Source: Tolypeutes matacus (taxonomy: Eukaryota > Chordata > Mammalia > Cingulata > Chlamyphoridae). From it: a stretch of 64,000 nucleotides of DNA. The DNA lies in NCBI GenBank assembly GCA_026826555.1, contig JAKSZT010038841.1:312068-376067 (forward strand), written 5' to 3'. Each line of letters opens with the position of its first letter. Position 1 is the first letter of the stretch. This document shows, piece by piece, positions 1 through 11,059 of this stretch. The translations under genes were made by a program, and so were the position numbers. The notes under the pieces are model-generated. The model saw nothing but the letters and a program-made list of their open reading frames with translations. It did no database searches and was not told the origin of the DNA.

Positions 1-965
1 TTGTTGTTTATCCAGTTCCTCCAAGTGTGCAGTTAGGTCTTCAATTTTAGCTATTTTTTCTTTTTAATATATGTATTTATGGCTATGAACTTCCCTCTCA
101 GGACTGCTTTCCCTGCATCCCATAGGTTTTGATATGTTGTGTTGTCGTTTTCATTAGTTTCAAGATAGTTACTGATTCTTTTGAGATTTCCTCTTTGACC
201 CACTGTTAGTCTAAGAGTGTGTTGTTTAACTTCCATATCCTTGTGCCTAACCTGTTTCTCTGGCCCTTATTGATTTCCAATTTCATTCCGTTGTGGTCAG
301 AGAAATTACTTTGCATAATCTCAATCTCTCTGTATTCATTGAGAGTTGTTCTGTGGCCTAGCATGTGGTCTATTTTGGAGTATGTTCCATGTGCACTCGA
401 GAAGAATGTAAATCCTGTAGTGTTTTGTATATGTCTATTAAGTCCATGTCTTCTAATGTATTGTTGAGTGCCTTTGTTTCTTTATTGATTCTCCATCTAG
501 ATGTTCTGTCTAATGATGATAGTGGTGTGTTGAAGTCCCCTGCTATAATTGTAGAGACATTTATTTCTTCTCTTAATTTTTCCAGAGTTTGCTGCACATA
601 TTTCGAGGCACCCCGATTAGGTGCCTAAATGTTGATTGTTCTCTCTTCTTTAGAGATTACTCCTTTTACTAATATGTAGTGCCCATCTTTTACTCTAACA
701 ATAGTTTTGCATTTAAAGTCTATTTTGTCTGATATTAGAATAGCTACTCCTGCCCTTTTATCGCTTTGTTAGCTTGTAAAATGGTTTTCCAGCCATTCAC
801 TTTCAGCCTCCTTGAATCCCTGGGTTGAAGGTGGGTTTCTTGTAGACAGCATATAGATGGATCATATTTTCTTATCCATTTTGCCAATCTGAGTCTCTTG
901 AGTGGTGAATTTAATCCATTAACATTCAATGTTATTACTCATAACGAATTTCTTACTTCAGCCAT
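1..965 (-). pseudogene. L1 ORF2 N-terminal part (AP endonuclease domain), broken
   Basis: ORF2 encodes the L1 endonuclease and reverse transcriptase. Starting from the ATG at 963-965, the frame shows the hallmarks of the apurinic-endonuclease-like domain: an early NVNGLNSP block, the catalytic-glutamate motif LQETHL, and further on AGDFNTPLSSLDR and a KIDHM-type block. The reading frame is interrupted several times: one segment is open from 929 to 744, another from 597 to 370 and another from 236 to 51, in different frames. The product would therefore be non-functional. The remainder of ORF2 (reverse transcriptase) lies left of the window. Only the 5' end of this element is visible. Confidence 0.9.
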
Positions 966-1019
966 TTTTTCTTTGTGTTAATGTATGCCATATGTTGTTT
1001 TGTTTCTCTTTTTGCCTTT

Positions 1020-2011
1020 TCAGTTGTTTTTAAACTCTCCTCCAACTCTCTCTCCCTTGTTTTTTCCTTTCAACTTGTAGAGAATCCTTTAGTATTTCTT
1101 GAAGTGAAGGTTTCTTATTGACATACTCACTTAATTGCTGTTTATCTGTGAATATTTTGAACTCTCCATTGTTTTTGAATGCCAGTTTTGCTGGATAGAG
1201 AATTCGTGGCTGGAAGATTTTTTCTTTCTGTATTTTGACTATGTCATACCACTGTCTTCTTGCCTCCATGGTTTCAGCTGAGAAATCAGCACTTAATCTA
1301 ATTGTGCTTCCCTTTTATGTGATGGTTCTCTTTTCTCTTGCTGCCTTGAGTATTTTCTCTTTGTCTTGAGCATTGGACATTTTGATAAGTATATGTCTTG
1401 GAGTTGACCTGTTGGGATTTATACCTTTTGGTATAAAGCGCTGTGCTTCCTGGATCTGCACATCCATCTCTCTCAATAGGGTTGGGAAGTTTTCAGCCTT
1501 TATTTCCTTCAACACTACTTCTGTTCCCTTTCCCTCTCTTCTCCTTCTGGGATGCCCATAATGCGTAGGTTTGTGCATTTTGTGTTGTTGGTTAATTTCC
1601 TGAGTCCATGCTGGATTTTTTCTCTTTTTGTCTATCTGTTCTATTATCTCTTTGATTTCAGCCGTATTGTCTTCCATATCACTAATTCTTTCCTCTGCCT
1701 GTTCAAATCTGCTGTCATGTGAATCCAGTGTCTTTTTTATTTCTTGGATTGTGCCATTGTTCACCATCATATCCATTATCTTTTTAGGCATGTTTGCAAT
1801 TTCTTCAGTATGTTCTCCCAGTGTTTTCTTTATATCCTTATTCTCTTCCTTCACTTCTTTAAGTTGGTCCATGATATTTGTTTGGATAGCTTTGATTAGT
1901 TTTTCAACATTCTGCATCACTTTCTGGTTTTTAATTTGCTCATTGGATTGGCCCATATTTTCCTGTTTCTCAGAGTCATTTGTATTTTTTTTGTTGTCCT
2001 CTGGTCATCAT
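1020..2011 (-). pseudogene. L1 ORF1 (RNA-binding chaperone), frameshifted
   Basis: ORF1 protein coats L1 RNA as a trimer. The predicted start is the double ATG at 2006-2011, matching the intact start of the related element at 61,987. A long N-terminal part rich in E, K, Q and I heptads (coiled coil) is open from 1956 to 1315. The central RNA-recognition part is recognisable but shifted in frame. The C-terminal part reappears in another frame at 1269-1030 and ends at the stop near 1020-1022. There is an early frame break in a run of eight A (minus strand) just after the start, so at least three lesions separate the pieces. Confidence 0.88.
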
Positions 2012-3830
2012 ATTATCTTTATGGGTTTGTTCAGTTGATTAGCTTTTCTCTATGCTCTAGAGTTTTATTTAGCTGTTGGTTCTGCATGTTTGTTCAGTTT
2101 TCTCTTTGGCACTTTTTCTTCTTATTTTATTTCCTTGCTTCTTTCTATGTTCCCTTGAAGGCAAAAGATTAGGGCCAGAGGAATCAAAAGATGTAAGGAA
2201 GGATAATAGTAATATTGATAAAAGTTAGAAGGGGGGCCTAATGAGACTTAATGAGATGAATATTTAACTCGTGTAGGTGGTGTAGAGTAATAGGGAAAAA
2301 AGTGGGGTTCCTACAATGGACTGGGAAACAAATAGAGGTATATATATATAATGATTTAGAAGGCTAGAATTATGAGGAGGGTGAGAAATACTAAAGAAAG
2401 TGCTGAAAGGAAAGAGTTAATACTAATTTAAAAAAATAAGAAAACAAAATAGATGGAATAGAAATTGACACCCTTGAGTTTTGTGGGCATATGAAAAAAT
2501 GTTATATCTAAGAACCACAACAGAAAGCAGAAGGCAGAAAAATGAAGGAAGTATAAGTGATAGTTTGGAACACAAAATCAGTATAGACAGAGAGTGGGAA
2601 ATTACTGAAGACGAAGCACAGCAAAGAAGTGACAAGCTAGCAGCACCTAATTTAAAAAATTGAAAGCAAGAGGAGAGGAAAGAGGAAAGAAAAGCAAGAG
2701 ACCAGAAATAAACAGAGAAAAACCCAAAGAACCACACAGGTAAGCAGTCAAACAGAGCTAAGGAGGGTCAATGATTCCCCTAGGGTCCACGTGGATCCTC
2801 TCTGCCTGCTTGTGTTTATCAATCAATTTCCCTGCAGGGTTCTATATGCAGGTCCTGAAACAGCTTTTAGCTATTAAACTAAATTAAAAAGAATTTATTT
2901 TTCAATTATTGAAGTGACCTTCTCTCTCTTTTTTTTTTTTTTTTGCGGAATACAGGACCCAAAATAATTCCTCCTCTAGACCAATCCTCTTACGGAGGGG
3001 ACCCTGTGGAAATTAATCAAGCATGTCCCACTTCCTGGACTCCCCAGGGTAGCTGTAGCTCTGATGTTAGTCAGTGCAGAATGTTAAAGACGGCCGACTC
3101 CACCCCTTCTAGAGCCGAGCCCCAGCATCACTGGGTTGCTGTATAAATCAGGCTGACTCAGCAGATTCGCCTCTCCTCTAGGCCTGATGCTACTTCAGGC
3201 AGACTTGTCTGCTCCCCAAAGCTATGGGGCAGTTCAGGCAGCCAGATCCAAGACAAAAAAATAGTAATAATTTCCCTTCCCTGTCCTCCAACAGAACCCT
3301 GGCTGTTTTGGAGAGTGCCCCCTCTTCCTGGCTCTGCAGCGGCCTGGGGCTTATCCCTGGGCAGCTAGGCAAATCAACTTCCTCCCCAAACAGAATTACT
3401 CCTCCCCTCCACCAGGTGCTGATTCGCTCCAGCTGTTCTTTTCATCCAAGGTCCAAGGGGCTCCAGGCAGCCAAATCCCCAGCAAATAAAACTCTCTCGC
3501 CCCTTTACCAGAGCCCCCCCTCAGAGAGTGCCCCCTCCCACTAGGCCCTGACTCCCAGTTGTCGAACCCTGCTCATGCTCCAACCGGCCGTTTTATTTTT
3601 TTTTCCCTAACCACAGGGCTCAGCCGTCTGTGCCAACCACCACCGGCAGGCTTAAAACTCACGAATCTCGACCATCCCGTCCACACCGTTGATCCATGCA
3701 GATAGATATCCCAAGCTTCTTATTCCACACACACAAAGCACAGACCCCCGGGTAGGACCCCGTCCACAATCCGCCTTGCTCTGGGAGCTTGCAGTGTGTG
3801 CCCTCCTACACTAAAGCCATCTTGTCCCAA
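2012..3830 (-). promoter_or_regulatory. L1 5'UTR / internal promoter with YY1-like site
   Basis: About 1.8 kb between the ORF1 start and the 5' end of the element. The distal 900 bases are GC-richer than the surroundings and the proximal part is a long pyrimidine/purine-biased stretch. At the very 5' end (3816-3824, minus strand) is CAAGATGGC, which fits the YY1 site found at the same place in human L1 (established for human; inferred here). The related element near 60,200 keeps the same motif. No transcription evidence is available. Confidence 0.7.
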
Positions 3831-4690
3831 CCTCCTCCTATGTCTTTTTACTTTGTTTTTTTACTCTCCCACATCTTCCTTTTTGTTAGACTGACTTGTA
3901 GTTTTTTGCTGATGTCTAGGCATCTGTTTATTTTGATGTATTTACTCTGTTGGTCAGTTTCTCTCTTGACTATTTTCTGTTGTTCTTTGGATTTGTTTTA
4001 ATGTTATTCTTTGACATTTCATATAGCTTATTCTAAATTTTTAGAATTGCCTTTGTTTAACTGGTATAAACCAAATCATGGACCCATGAATATTGCACAA
4101 ATCAGTCCAAAAAGTCAATTCCTCTACATTGGCCTCTCTCAGTCCCCATGTCCTTGATCCTTCCTGGATCGTGTACTGTGGTCCCCTGGCTCCCAAATCT
4201 GAGCACAGCTGATTCTTTTTTCCCAGTGACTGCATGCACCTCACTATGACAGTGAGGCTTCCCTCACAAGCTACCCAGTCTCCTTCCTCTGCTCCCAGCA
4301 AGGCCCACCTGGCTGGCCTTGCCACATGCCCTGTGCTCCCAACACTTCCCCACATACCTGGCAAGATCCCCTTGACAGGTCACTCATGTATTACTCAACC
4401 TGTGGCCCTGCTGCTCCCTTCCATATCTGAAAATTGCCTCCCAACTTGCTAGCCTCCTGTGTGCCACTCCCCCCATGGTCCCACCAGTTACCTCTGTACC
4501 CCAAAAGACCCACTTCATAGCACCTATGTGCTACTTGCCCCATGGCTGTGCCATTTTCCCCCATGCCCATCAAGTCCCCCACTTGCCAGCCACCTGCATA
4601 CCATTCATTTTGTGCCCCAACACTTCCCCTATGCACAGGAAAACTACCTGTCTTTTTTCCACTTCTGGAGGATAGCCAATTGATTTTTAA
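3831..4690. other. Unassigned sequence including a C-rich block
   Basis: No gene recognised. 3,840-4,050 is T-rich. 4,230-4,660 is strongly C-rich on the plus strand with recurring short runs such as 'cacttcccc', 'gccccatg' and 'cccccac', which may be a degenerate minisatellite. The open frames across it (both strands) reflect low stop-codon density rather than coding. Confidence 0.4.
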
Positions 4691-5160
4691 CAAGGATGCC
4701 AAATATTGTAATATTTTGGAAGAAGTCTTCAGAACCTTAAAGTGGGAAATAATTACATTGGGGGAGGAAGGTTAGAATAAGGAGAAGAAGGAGGAAAAAA
4801 TATAAAAACAAAGCTGAAATTTTTTGTGAATTTGATTGCATTAAGATGAAGAATTTTTTTTCCTAGATACAACACAAGAGCACAGAAATGCACACCATAA
4901 ACCAAGTGAAAATAAATGTCACTTATAAGGCCTAGAAAAGGATTTCAAAGAAGCACAAATATCTCATTTACACATAACAAATTTTTATTGAAGGAAAATA
5001 AAAAGTATAACTATAATGAGGTAAACAACAAATTCAATAGATTGCAAAACAATCTGGGAACCCCAATTGTTGATGAGGATGTGAAGCAAAGGAACTCTTC
5101 ACACATTATTGGTGTGTTTGTGTATAAGCTGAAACAGAAGTTTTGGAAAACTGTTTAATA
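4690..5160 (+). mobile_element. Old L1 ORF2 C-terminal fragment
   Basis: The order of sub-motifs matches the last part of an old L1 ORF2: an 'aaatgtcacttataa' region, then a block near 5060-5150 reading like the common L1 passage 'gatgaggatgtgaagcaaagg' region, followed by 'ttggaaaactgttt'. All frames are interrupted. It is far more diverged than the flanking armadillo-type L1s. Confidence 0.55.
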
Positions 5161-5550
5161 TTATATCACCCAGATATGATCACATAAGGTTACAGTCACC
5201 AATAAGTCTTCATTCATTATGCTGAGAGCTACAAAGATTACTTTTGAGTTATGACACATGTTCCATGTGTATTGACTCTGACTTTGTTCTACACCATGTA
5301 CATTCTTTGTCCAGGCTGCTGGAGCAGCTTGTATTTGAGATGTACTACTTCTTGTGGCAGAATGAGAAGTGGTAAAGTCATACACATGTTGGGGAAGGCA
5401 AGATGGCATCAGTTTACATGGATGCTAACCAAGTCTCATGCCAAAGACAGCTGATTGGGGAAAGGATCCTGCTCAAGTGAGCTGTTCTGGGAGCCCAAGG
5501 AGTGGGAGCCTATGGGGCATCAAACTGGAGGGAACTGGACAGGGAGAGAT
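5161..5550. other. Unassigned, possibly an old interspersed repeat
   Basis: No coding signal. The block at 5,270-5,400 looks like an ancient mammalian interspersed repeat but I could not name the family. It contains a 'caagatggc' near 5,400 that does not sit at an L1 5' end. Confidence 0.3.
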
Positions 5551-5704
5551 TGTTCAAGGTAAAACCAGAACATAGAAAACAGCAAGGAAATAGAACAAGA
5601 ACAAAGTGTCACAGAGAAAACTTAACACACCCACAAAACCCAGAGTTAAACAATACTCTAGAGCACAGAGAGAAGCTGATCAACTGAAAAAACCCATCAA
5701 GACA

Positions 5705-6646
5705 AATGATGACCCAGAGGGCAACAAAAAATTACAAACCATATTAAGAAATAGGAAGACATGGACCAGTCCAATGAAGAAAATAAAAATTAGGAAGAGA
5801 TACAGAACATTGAAAAACTAATTAGAGCTGTCCAAACAAATATCACAGGCCAACTTAATAAAGTGAAGGAAGAGATTAAGGATATTAAGAGGACATACTG
5901 AAAAAATTGTAAACATACATAAAAAGATAACGGATATGATGGTGATCAATGGCACAATTCAAGAAATCAAAAAGACATTGGAATCATATAACAACAGATT
6001 TGAACAGACAGAAGAAAGAATTGGTGATGTAGAAGATAGTACATCTGAAAGCAAAGAGATAGATAAAAAGATAGAAGAAAATCCAACAAGGACTTAGGGA
6101 TTTAAATGACAACACAAACCACACAAACATATCCATTATAGGCATCTCAGAGGGAGAAGAGAAGGGAAAGGAAACAGAAGGAGTGTTGAAGAAATAATGG
6201 TTATTGAGGGAGATGGAAGTACATGTCCAGGAAGTGCAGCACACCCCAAACACTGTAAATCCTAACAGGCTTACTCCAAACCATATACTTGTCAAAATGA
6301 ACAATGCCCAAAACAAAGACAAAATACTGAAGGCAGCAAAAGAAAAGAGAAACAAAACATAAAAGGGAAGCTTAATAAGATTAAATGCTGATTTCTCATA
6401 TGAAACCATGGACACAAGAAGACAATAGTATGACATAGACAATGTCCTCAAAGAAAAAAACTTCGAGCCAAGAATTCTCTATCCAGCAAAGCTGGCATTC
6501 AAAAATTATGGAGGGTTCAAAATATTCAGAGATAAACAGAACTTAGGAGAATATGCCAATAAGAAAACTGCCCTTCAAGAAATACTAAAGGAAGTTTTAG
6601 AGGTTGAAAGGAAAAATCAGGAGATAGAGAGTTGGAGGAGAGTGTA
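5705..6646 (+). pseudogene. L1 ORF1, heavily decayed
   Basis: The sequence aligns by eye with the ORF1 of the element at 61,987-62,981: the coiled-coil part (5,700-6,080), the central block ending near 6,230, and the C-terminal block with 'gccaagaattctctatcc' near 6,470. Only short open stretches remain (for example 5,606-5,821). Several deletions occur in the region 5,880-6,200. The stop corresponds to about 6,646. Confidence 0.8.
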
Positions 6647-6712
6647 AGAACAACTAAAAAGACATAAAGAAAAATAAAAACAACATATGTCATACATAAA
6701 CCAAAAGAAAAT

Positions 6713-8130
6713 ATGACTGTTGTAAGAAATTCCTTGAGAGTAATAACACTGAATGTGAGTGGATTAAACTCACCAGTCAAGAGACACAGATTGGCAGAAT
6801 GGATAAGGAAATATGACCCATCCATATGTTGTGTACAAGAAACTCACCTTAGAACCAGGGATTCAAGGAGGCTGAAAGTGAATGGCTGGAAAACAATTTT
6901 ACAAGCAAACAACAACCAAAAGAGGGCGGGAGTAGCCATACTAATATTGGACAAAATAGACTTTAAATGCAAAACTAATGTAAGAGACAAAGATGGATAC
7001 TATATATTAGTAAAAGGGGTAAACTTTCAAGAAGAAAGAACAATCGTTAACATTTATGCAATAATCAGGGCACCTCAAAATACAAGAGACAAACACTGGA
7101 AAGACTAAGTGGAGACATAAATGTCTCTACAATTATAGTGGGGGACTTTAATACACCATTGTCAACATTAGAACATCTTGACAGAGAATCAACAGTGAAA
7201 CAAAGGCTCTGAATAATACATTAGAGGATATGTACCTAATAGGTATATACAGAACGCTAAACCCAAATACAGTGGGATATACATTCTTCTTGAATGCACA
7301 TGCATCATACTCCAAGATAGACCACATGCTAAGCCACAGAACAACACTCAATGAATTCAGAAAGAATGAGATTATACAACGTAATTTCTCTGGCCACAAT
7401 GGAATGAAATTGGAAATCACTAAGGGTCAGAGAACCAAATTAGGCACGAAGATATGGAAGTAAAACAACACACTCTTAGATAAACAGTGAGTCAAGGAGA
7501 AAATCTAAAAAGAAATCAGTAAGTACCTTGAAATGAATGAAAATTACAACACAATATATAAAATCGTATGGGATGCAGCTAAACCTGTACTGAGAGGGAA
7601 ATTCATAGCCATAAAATATATATATCAAAAAAGAAGAAAGAGCTAAAATTGACAACCTAACTACACACCTGGAAGAATTGGAAAAACAACAAAGTAACCC
7701 CAAAGGAAGTATAAAGAAGGAAATAACAAAGATTAGACGAGAACTAAATGAAATAGAAAACACAAGAAAAAATTTTAAAAACCAAAAGCTGGTTCTTTGA
7801 GATGATCAATAAAATTGACAAACCCTTAGCTAGACTAATAAAGAAAAAGAGAGAGCAGCTGCAAATACACAAAATAAGAAATGAGGAAGGAGATGACACC
7901 ACTTAACCCACAGAAATAAAAGGTATCATAAGAGGATACTTTGAAAAATTATATGCCAACAAGAATGATAATTAAGAGGAAATGAACAAACTTCTAGAAA
8001 ATCACAAGCAGCCTACATTGATGAAAGAAGAAACTGATGAACTCAACAGTCCAATTACAAGTAAAGAGATAGACTCAGTCATCAAAAATCTCCTAAGTGA
8101 GAAGAGCCCATGACCAGGCAGCTTCATGTG
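6713..8130 (+). pseudogene. L1 ORF2 N-terminal third (endonuclease plus linker), broken
   Basis: The ATG at 6713 starts a frame open for 131 codons containing the endonuclease motifs LNVSGLNSP, QETHLR and a DKIDF block. Homology to L1 ORF2 then continues through frameshifts: the GDFN-like segment near 7,140, the KIDHML block at 7,310-7,330, a SGHNGMK block near 7,390, and the linker to about 8,100. Homology stops at about 8,130, where the sequence changes to the L1 3'UTR. The fusion removes the whole catalytic reverse transcriptase core. Confidence 0.85.
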
Positions 8131-10890
8131 AACCATCGCCCATACGGACGTAATCTATGGTAAAATGATAGAGTGTAGTTTGTATTGAAGGGATAAGACA
8201 GGAAGGTAGTGATATTATTGGGTTGGGTGGTGCAGGGATGACAGGTGGGTAGATTGGGAACAGTGGGTTAGAAGGCACAGGATACTGGGGGGAGGGTTGG
8301 GAGAGGGTCAGGGTGAACACTGGGGATTGTGGGTATGATGTTGAAAGTACAGAGGTGGGTATGCTCTTATGGCAATATGACAAGGAAGAGTCACTGGTTT
8401 AAGATGTTGGTCGAGGGGGCATTCTGGACAGGGTGCACCTGAGCCGGCTTCTAGGGAGTGTGTGAGTGTTCAGTCTGTCATAATGTGTTGTATCAGTGGT
8501 TGGAGACCCACATAATGAGCAGGAATGAGTTGGACTCCCATCTTTGGGAGGACAGATTTGGTCAGAAATAGACAGGCAGGAGTCTCTCGAGAGCAAGGGC
8601 AGTTCCTAATGGGGAAGGACAAACCAGTGTGTTAAGACCTCTTGTTGCATGTAATTGTGAATCTTGCATCCAACGAGTCAAGCCAGGGGGTTGTCATAGG
8701 CACTGGGGGGATGGGGTGGGGGGAATAGAATAGATCAAACAGTGGTATTTAGTGGTCAGTGGAAATGTTCTTCATTACCATACAGTGATGGACACAGGAC
8801 ATGGTAAATATCATCAGAATTTGTAAAAGTGTATGGTCTGAAGTGTGAACCATGGTGTAAACCATTGACAATGCTTGGTGGCTATGTTTCACTATTTGTA
8901 TATCAGTTATAACAATGCTACCATCCATATATAAAAAGGTAATAATATGGGGGGGAGGAAAGGGGCAGGATGTTGGGTATGTGTTCTGTGTGTGACTTTG
9001 CTGTGACCTATGACATCTTTGAAAACAGAATGAAAAGTGGTGAGGTACTGGGGAATGAGAGGGGTAGGGTGCTGTGGTACAGACTGGTCACCAGATATTG
9101 CAGTGATGAAAGGCAAAAGGTCAAAAAAATTTTTTTTTATTTTTCATTTTTTTAATGTTCTGGTTTTTAAATTTTAGTTTAGTTTTAGTTTTTAGAAAAT
9201 TTTTATGTATTTTATCTCTTACATTTAAACTTATCATTATTGTTTCATTTTCCTATTAATTGTATTCAGCTATTATAATGGCTTCATCTTTGAAGAGGCT
9301 TTGGATCACAGAAGGGTTGCAACTGGGGTGGGTGAGGATTGTTGGTGTGGGTTGTCAGGGATGGGGGATGCATGGAAGGAGGTTCACCTGAGCATAAACA
9401 TAAGTTATATAAAAATGTTCAAATGATCATGGGGCATTGTCACTGCAGGTGAAGAATCACTGAATAAATGAGAGAATACTGAATTGCCATCCTGGAGAGC
9501 TCTGTCACATTCTCTAAGAGAGCAGCAACAGTCCTCCAAGTGCAGGGACAGTGACTGGCAAAGGAGGATTATCCACTGATGGGCCCTTGATATTGATGAC
9601 TAGCCTTATGAGTCTTTGCTCTTGAAATTGAAACTTAGTGCATTGATATGGGGTGGCCCAGAGGTTGTCTCTTGAGAGCCTCCTTGTTGCTCAGATGTGG
9701 CTTCTCTCTAGGCCAGGATTCATTGCCTTCCTCCCAGCATGAGACATGACTCCATGGGATGAGACTCCCTGGCACTGAGGGATTGGTTCCAATCACCAAC
9801 TGGCAATGCAATTGGAAAAAAAAACTTGAATAAAATAGGGAAAAGGTAAAGACAAATGAGTTTATGTGGCTAAGAGACTTCAAAACGAGTTGGGAGGTCA
9901 TCTGAGAGGTAGTGCTTATACACTTCTCAGTAGGATCTCATAGAATTCCAAAGTGGATATCACCCCAAATAGTGGGGCTTCTGAGTACGCTGGAGACACC
10001 CAGGTCCTATGTCAGGGCAGATACCTCTGGAGTTTGGTGCCTTGCCAGTGGGGCCCTACTTTGGAATTTGTGCTCCTGAGAGTGAAAGAGTTGGACTCTA
10101 CTATGTCTTCCCTGCACATGACTCATCTATCCCTCCTATTCAAACCTATGCTTGGTGCTGGAGTTTGTGGGTGTACATCTAGAGACTTGAGTCTTTGGAA
10201 TGTCCATGTGGCAGGTGGGCCCAGAACCTCAGTGGAGCAGCAAGTTCTCCTCTACAGCTCCTTGGACTCACCCAGGACAACTGGCGGGGAGATGATGATG
10301 GACAACAACCATCCCAGGAAATGGAGAGAGTCTGCAGCTGCAGGCAGGAAAATCCCATCCATCTTCCTCATGGGATATAAGCCCCCTCTCAATTGGAGGT
10401 GGAGTGGACATCACCATCCCAGAATCTTCAGGATGGGAGAAAGAGCTATGGACTAGAGTAGATTTACTGGTATTCTACTATAGACATATTGTGATTCAAG
10501 AAATGGAAGAAATCACAACATTGATGTGGAGCCAGAGGCCACTGGAGGCTCTGGGGGCAGGAAGAGGGAAAAGCAGTTGTAATACAGGGGCTTTTTTGGA
10601 ACTTGGGAATTGTCCTGAGTGACATTGCAATGACAGATATAGGCCATTTCATATCATCATATAACATGCAGAACTGTGTGGGAGAGAGTGTGTTCTACAA
10701 TGTAAACTATGGTCCATGCTTAATGGCAAAGCCCCAGGATGTGTTTATCAACTGCAAATAATGTGCCACACTAATGAAGGATATTTTTCGGTAGGTTGTG
10801 GGAGGTGTGGGAGGTGGGATATATGGGAATCCCTATATTTTTTGTGTAACATTTATATAATCTAAGTATCTTTTTTAAAAATTAAAAAAA
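8130..10890 (+). repeat. L1 3' region, complete copy (parts B and C)
   Basis: Two blocks recur together through the window. Part B (8,130-9,140) ends in 'gatgaaaggcaaaaggtc'. Part C (about 9,180-10,885) starts in an A/T-rich bridge and ends 'aatctaagtatc' plus poly(A). Both parts occur at 32,285-35,040 and 41,259-43,445, and (rearranged) at 21,510-23,614. Part C alone occurs at 12,265-13,535 (minus), 43,460-44,612 and 45,448-46,470, and a short tip at 18,515-18,590 (minus). Part C holds a 167-codon open stretch at 9,953-10,456 that begins with GTG, not ATG. Confidence 0.8.
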
Positions 10891-10907
10891 AAAAATGATA
10901 GTGCACA

Positions 10908-11016
10908 GTGCTTGCTTCAGCAGCACATATAATAAAATTGGAATGATACAGATAAGATTAGCCTGGCCCTTGTGCAAGGATGACATGCAAATTCATGAAG
11001 CATTCCATATTTTTTG
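10908..11016 (+). pseudogene. RNU6 pseudogene: U6 small nuclear RNA pseudogene
   Basis: About 108 bases match U6 snRNA end to end with scattered substitutions: the 5' stem-loop 'gtgcttgcttcagcagcac', the block corresponding to the conserved ACAGAGA region (here 'acagataag', so the splicing-critical box is mutated), the 'ggatgaca' block and the terminal 'cattccatatttttt'. U6 acts in the spliceosome catalytic core. There is no recognisable upstream U6 promoter (a TATA box and proximal sequence element would be expected); instead the poly(A) tail of an L1 lies 12 bases upstream. This is a retroposed pseudogene. The sequence after it (11,012-11,065) resembles the L1 3' terminus and is A-rich. Confidence 0.92.
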
Positions 11017-11059
11017 TGTTATTAATATGTATCCAGAAAATTGATTTGTTAAAATTAAA

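Larger units (their letters stand above)
1..3830 (-). mobile_element. L1 element, 5' half (5'UTR, ORF1, start of ORF2), runs off the left edge
   Basis: Read on the minus strand this is the 5' portion of a LINE-1: about 1.8 kb of GC-richer 5' untranslated sequence (2012-3830), a broken ORF1 (1020-2011), a short spacer and the start of ORF2 (965 down to 1). It is collinear with the plus-strand element beginning near 60,200, which shares the same 5' terminus and 5'UTR, so both belong to one young or related subfamily. The 5' end lies just outside the motif at 3816-3824. The 3' part is outside the window, so full length cannot be judged. Both reading frames are damaged. Confidence 0.93.
5550..10890 (+). 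mobile_element. L1 element with internal ORF2 deletion and very long 3' region
   Basis: The element begins within the end of the L1 5'UTR (about 5550, so 5'-truncated), then has a decayed ORF1 (about 5705-6646), the first third of ORF2 (6713 to about 8130), and then jumps directly to the L1 3' untranslated region at 8130. The reverse transcriptase and C-terminal region of ORF2 are missing. The 3' region runs for about 2.75 kb to the terminal 'aatctaagtatctttttt' and an A-rich tail at about 10,865-10,895. The same 3' region occurs behind ORF2 at 32,285-35,040, which anchors it as L1 sequence. Confidence 0.85.

Noticed and set aside
1373..2172. Hydrophobic-looking plus-strand frames resembling membrane proteins
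   Set aside because: These are the antisense of L1 ORF1; K/E-rich coding read backwards gives S/F/L-rich text.
4391..4775. Several overlapping open frames on both strands
   Set aside because: They come from the C-rich low-complexity block; frames on both strands at once are a composition effect.
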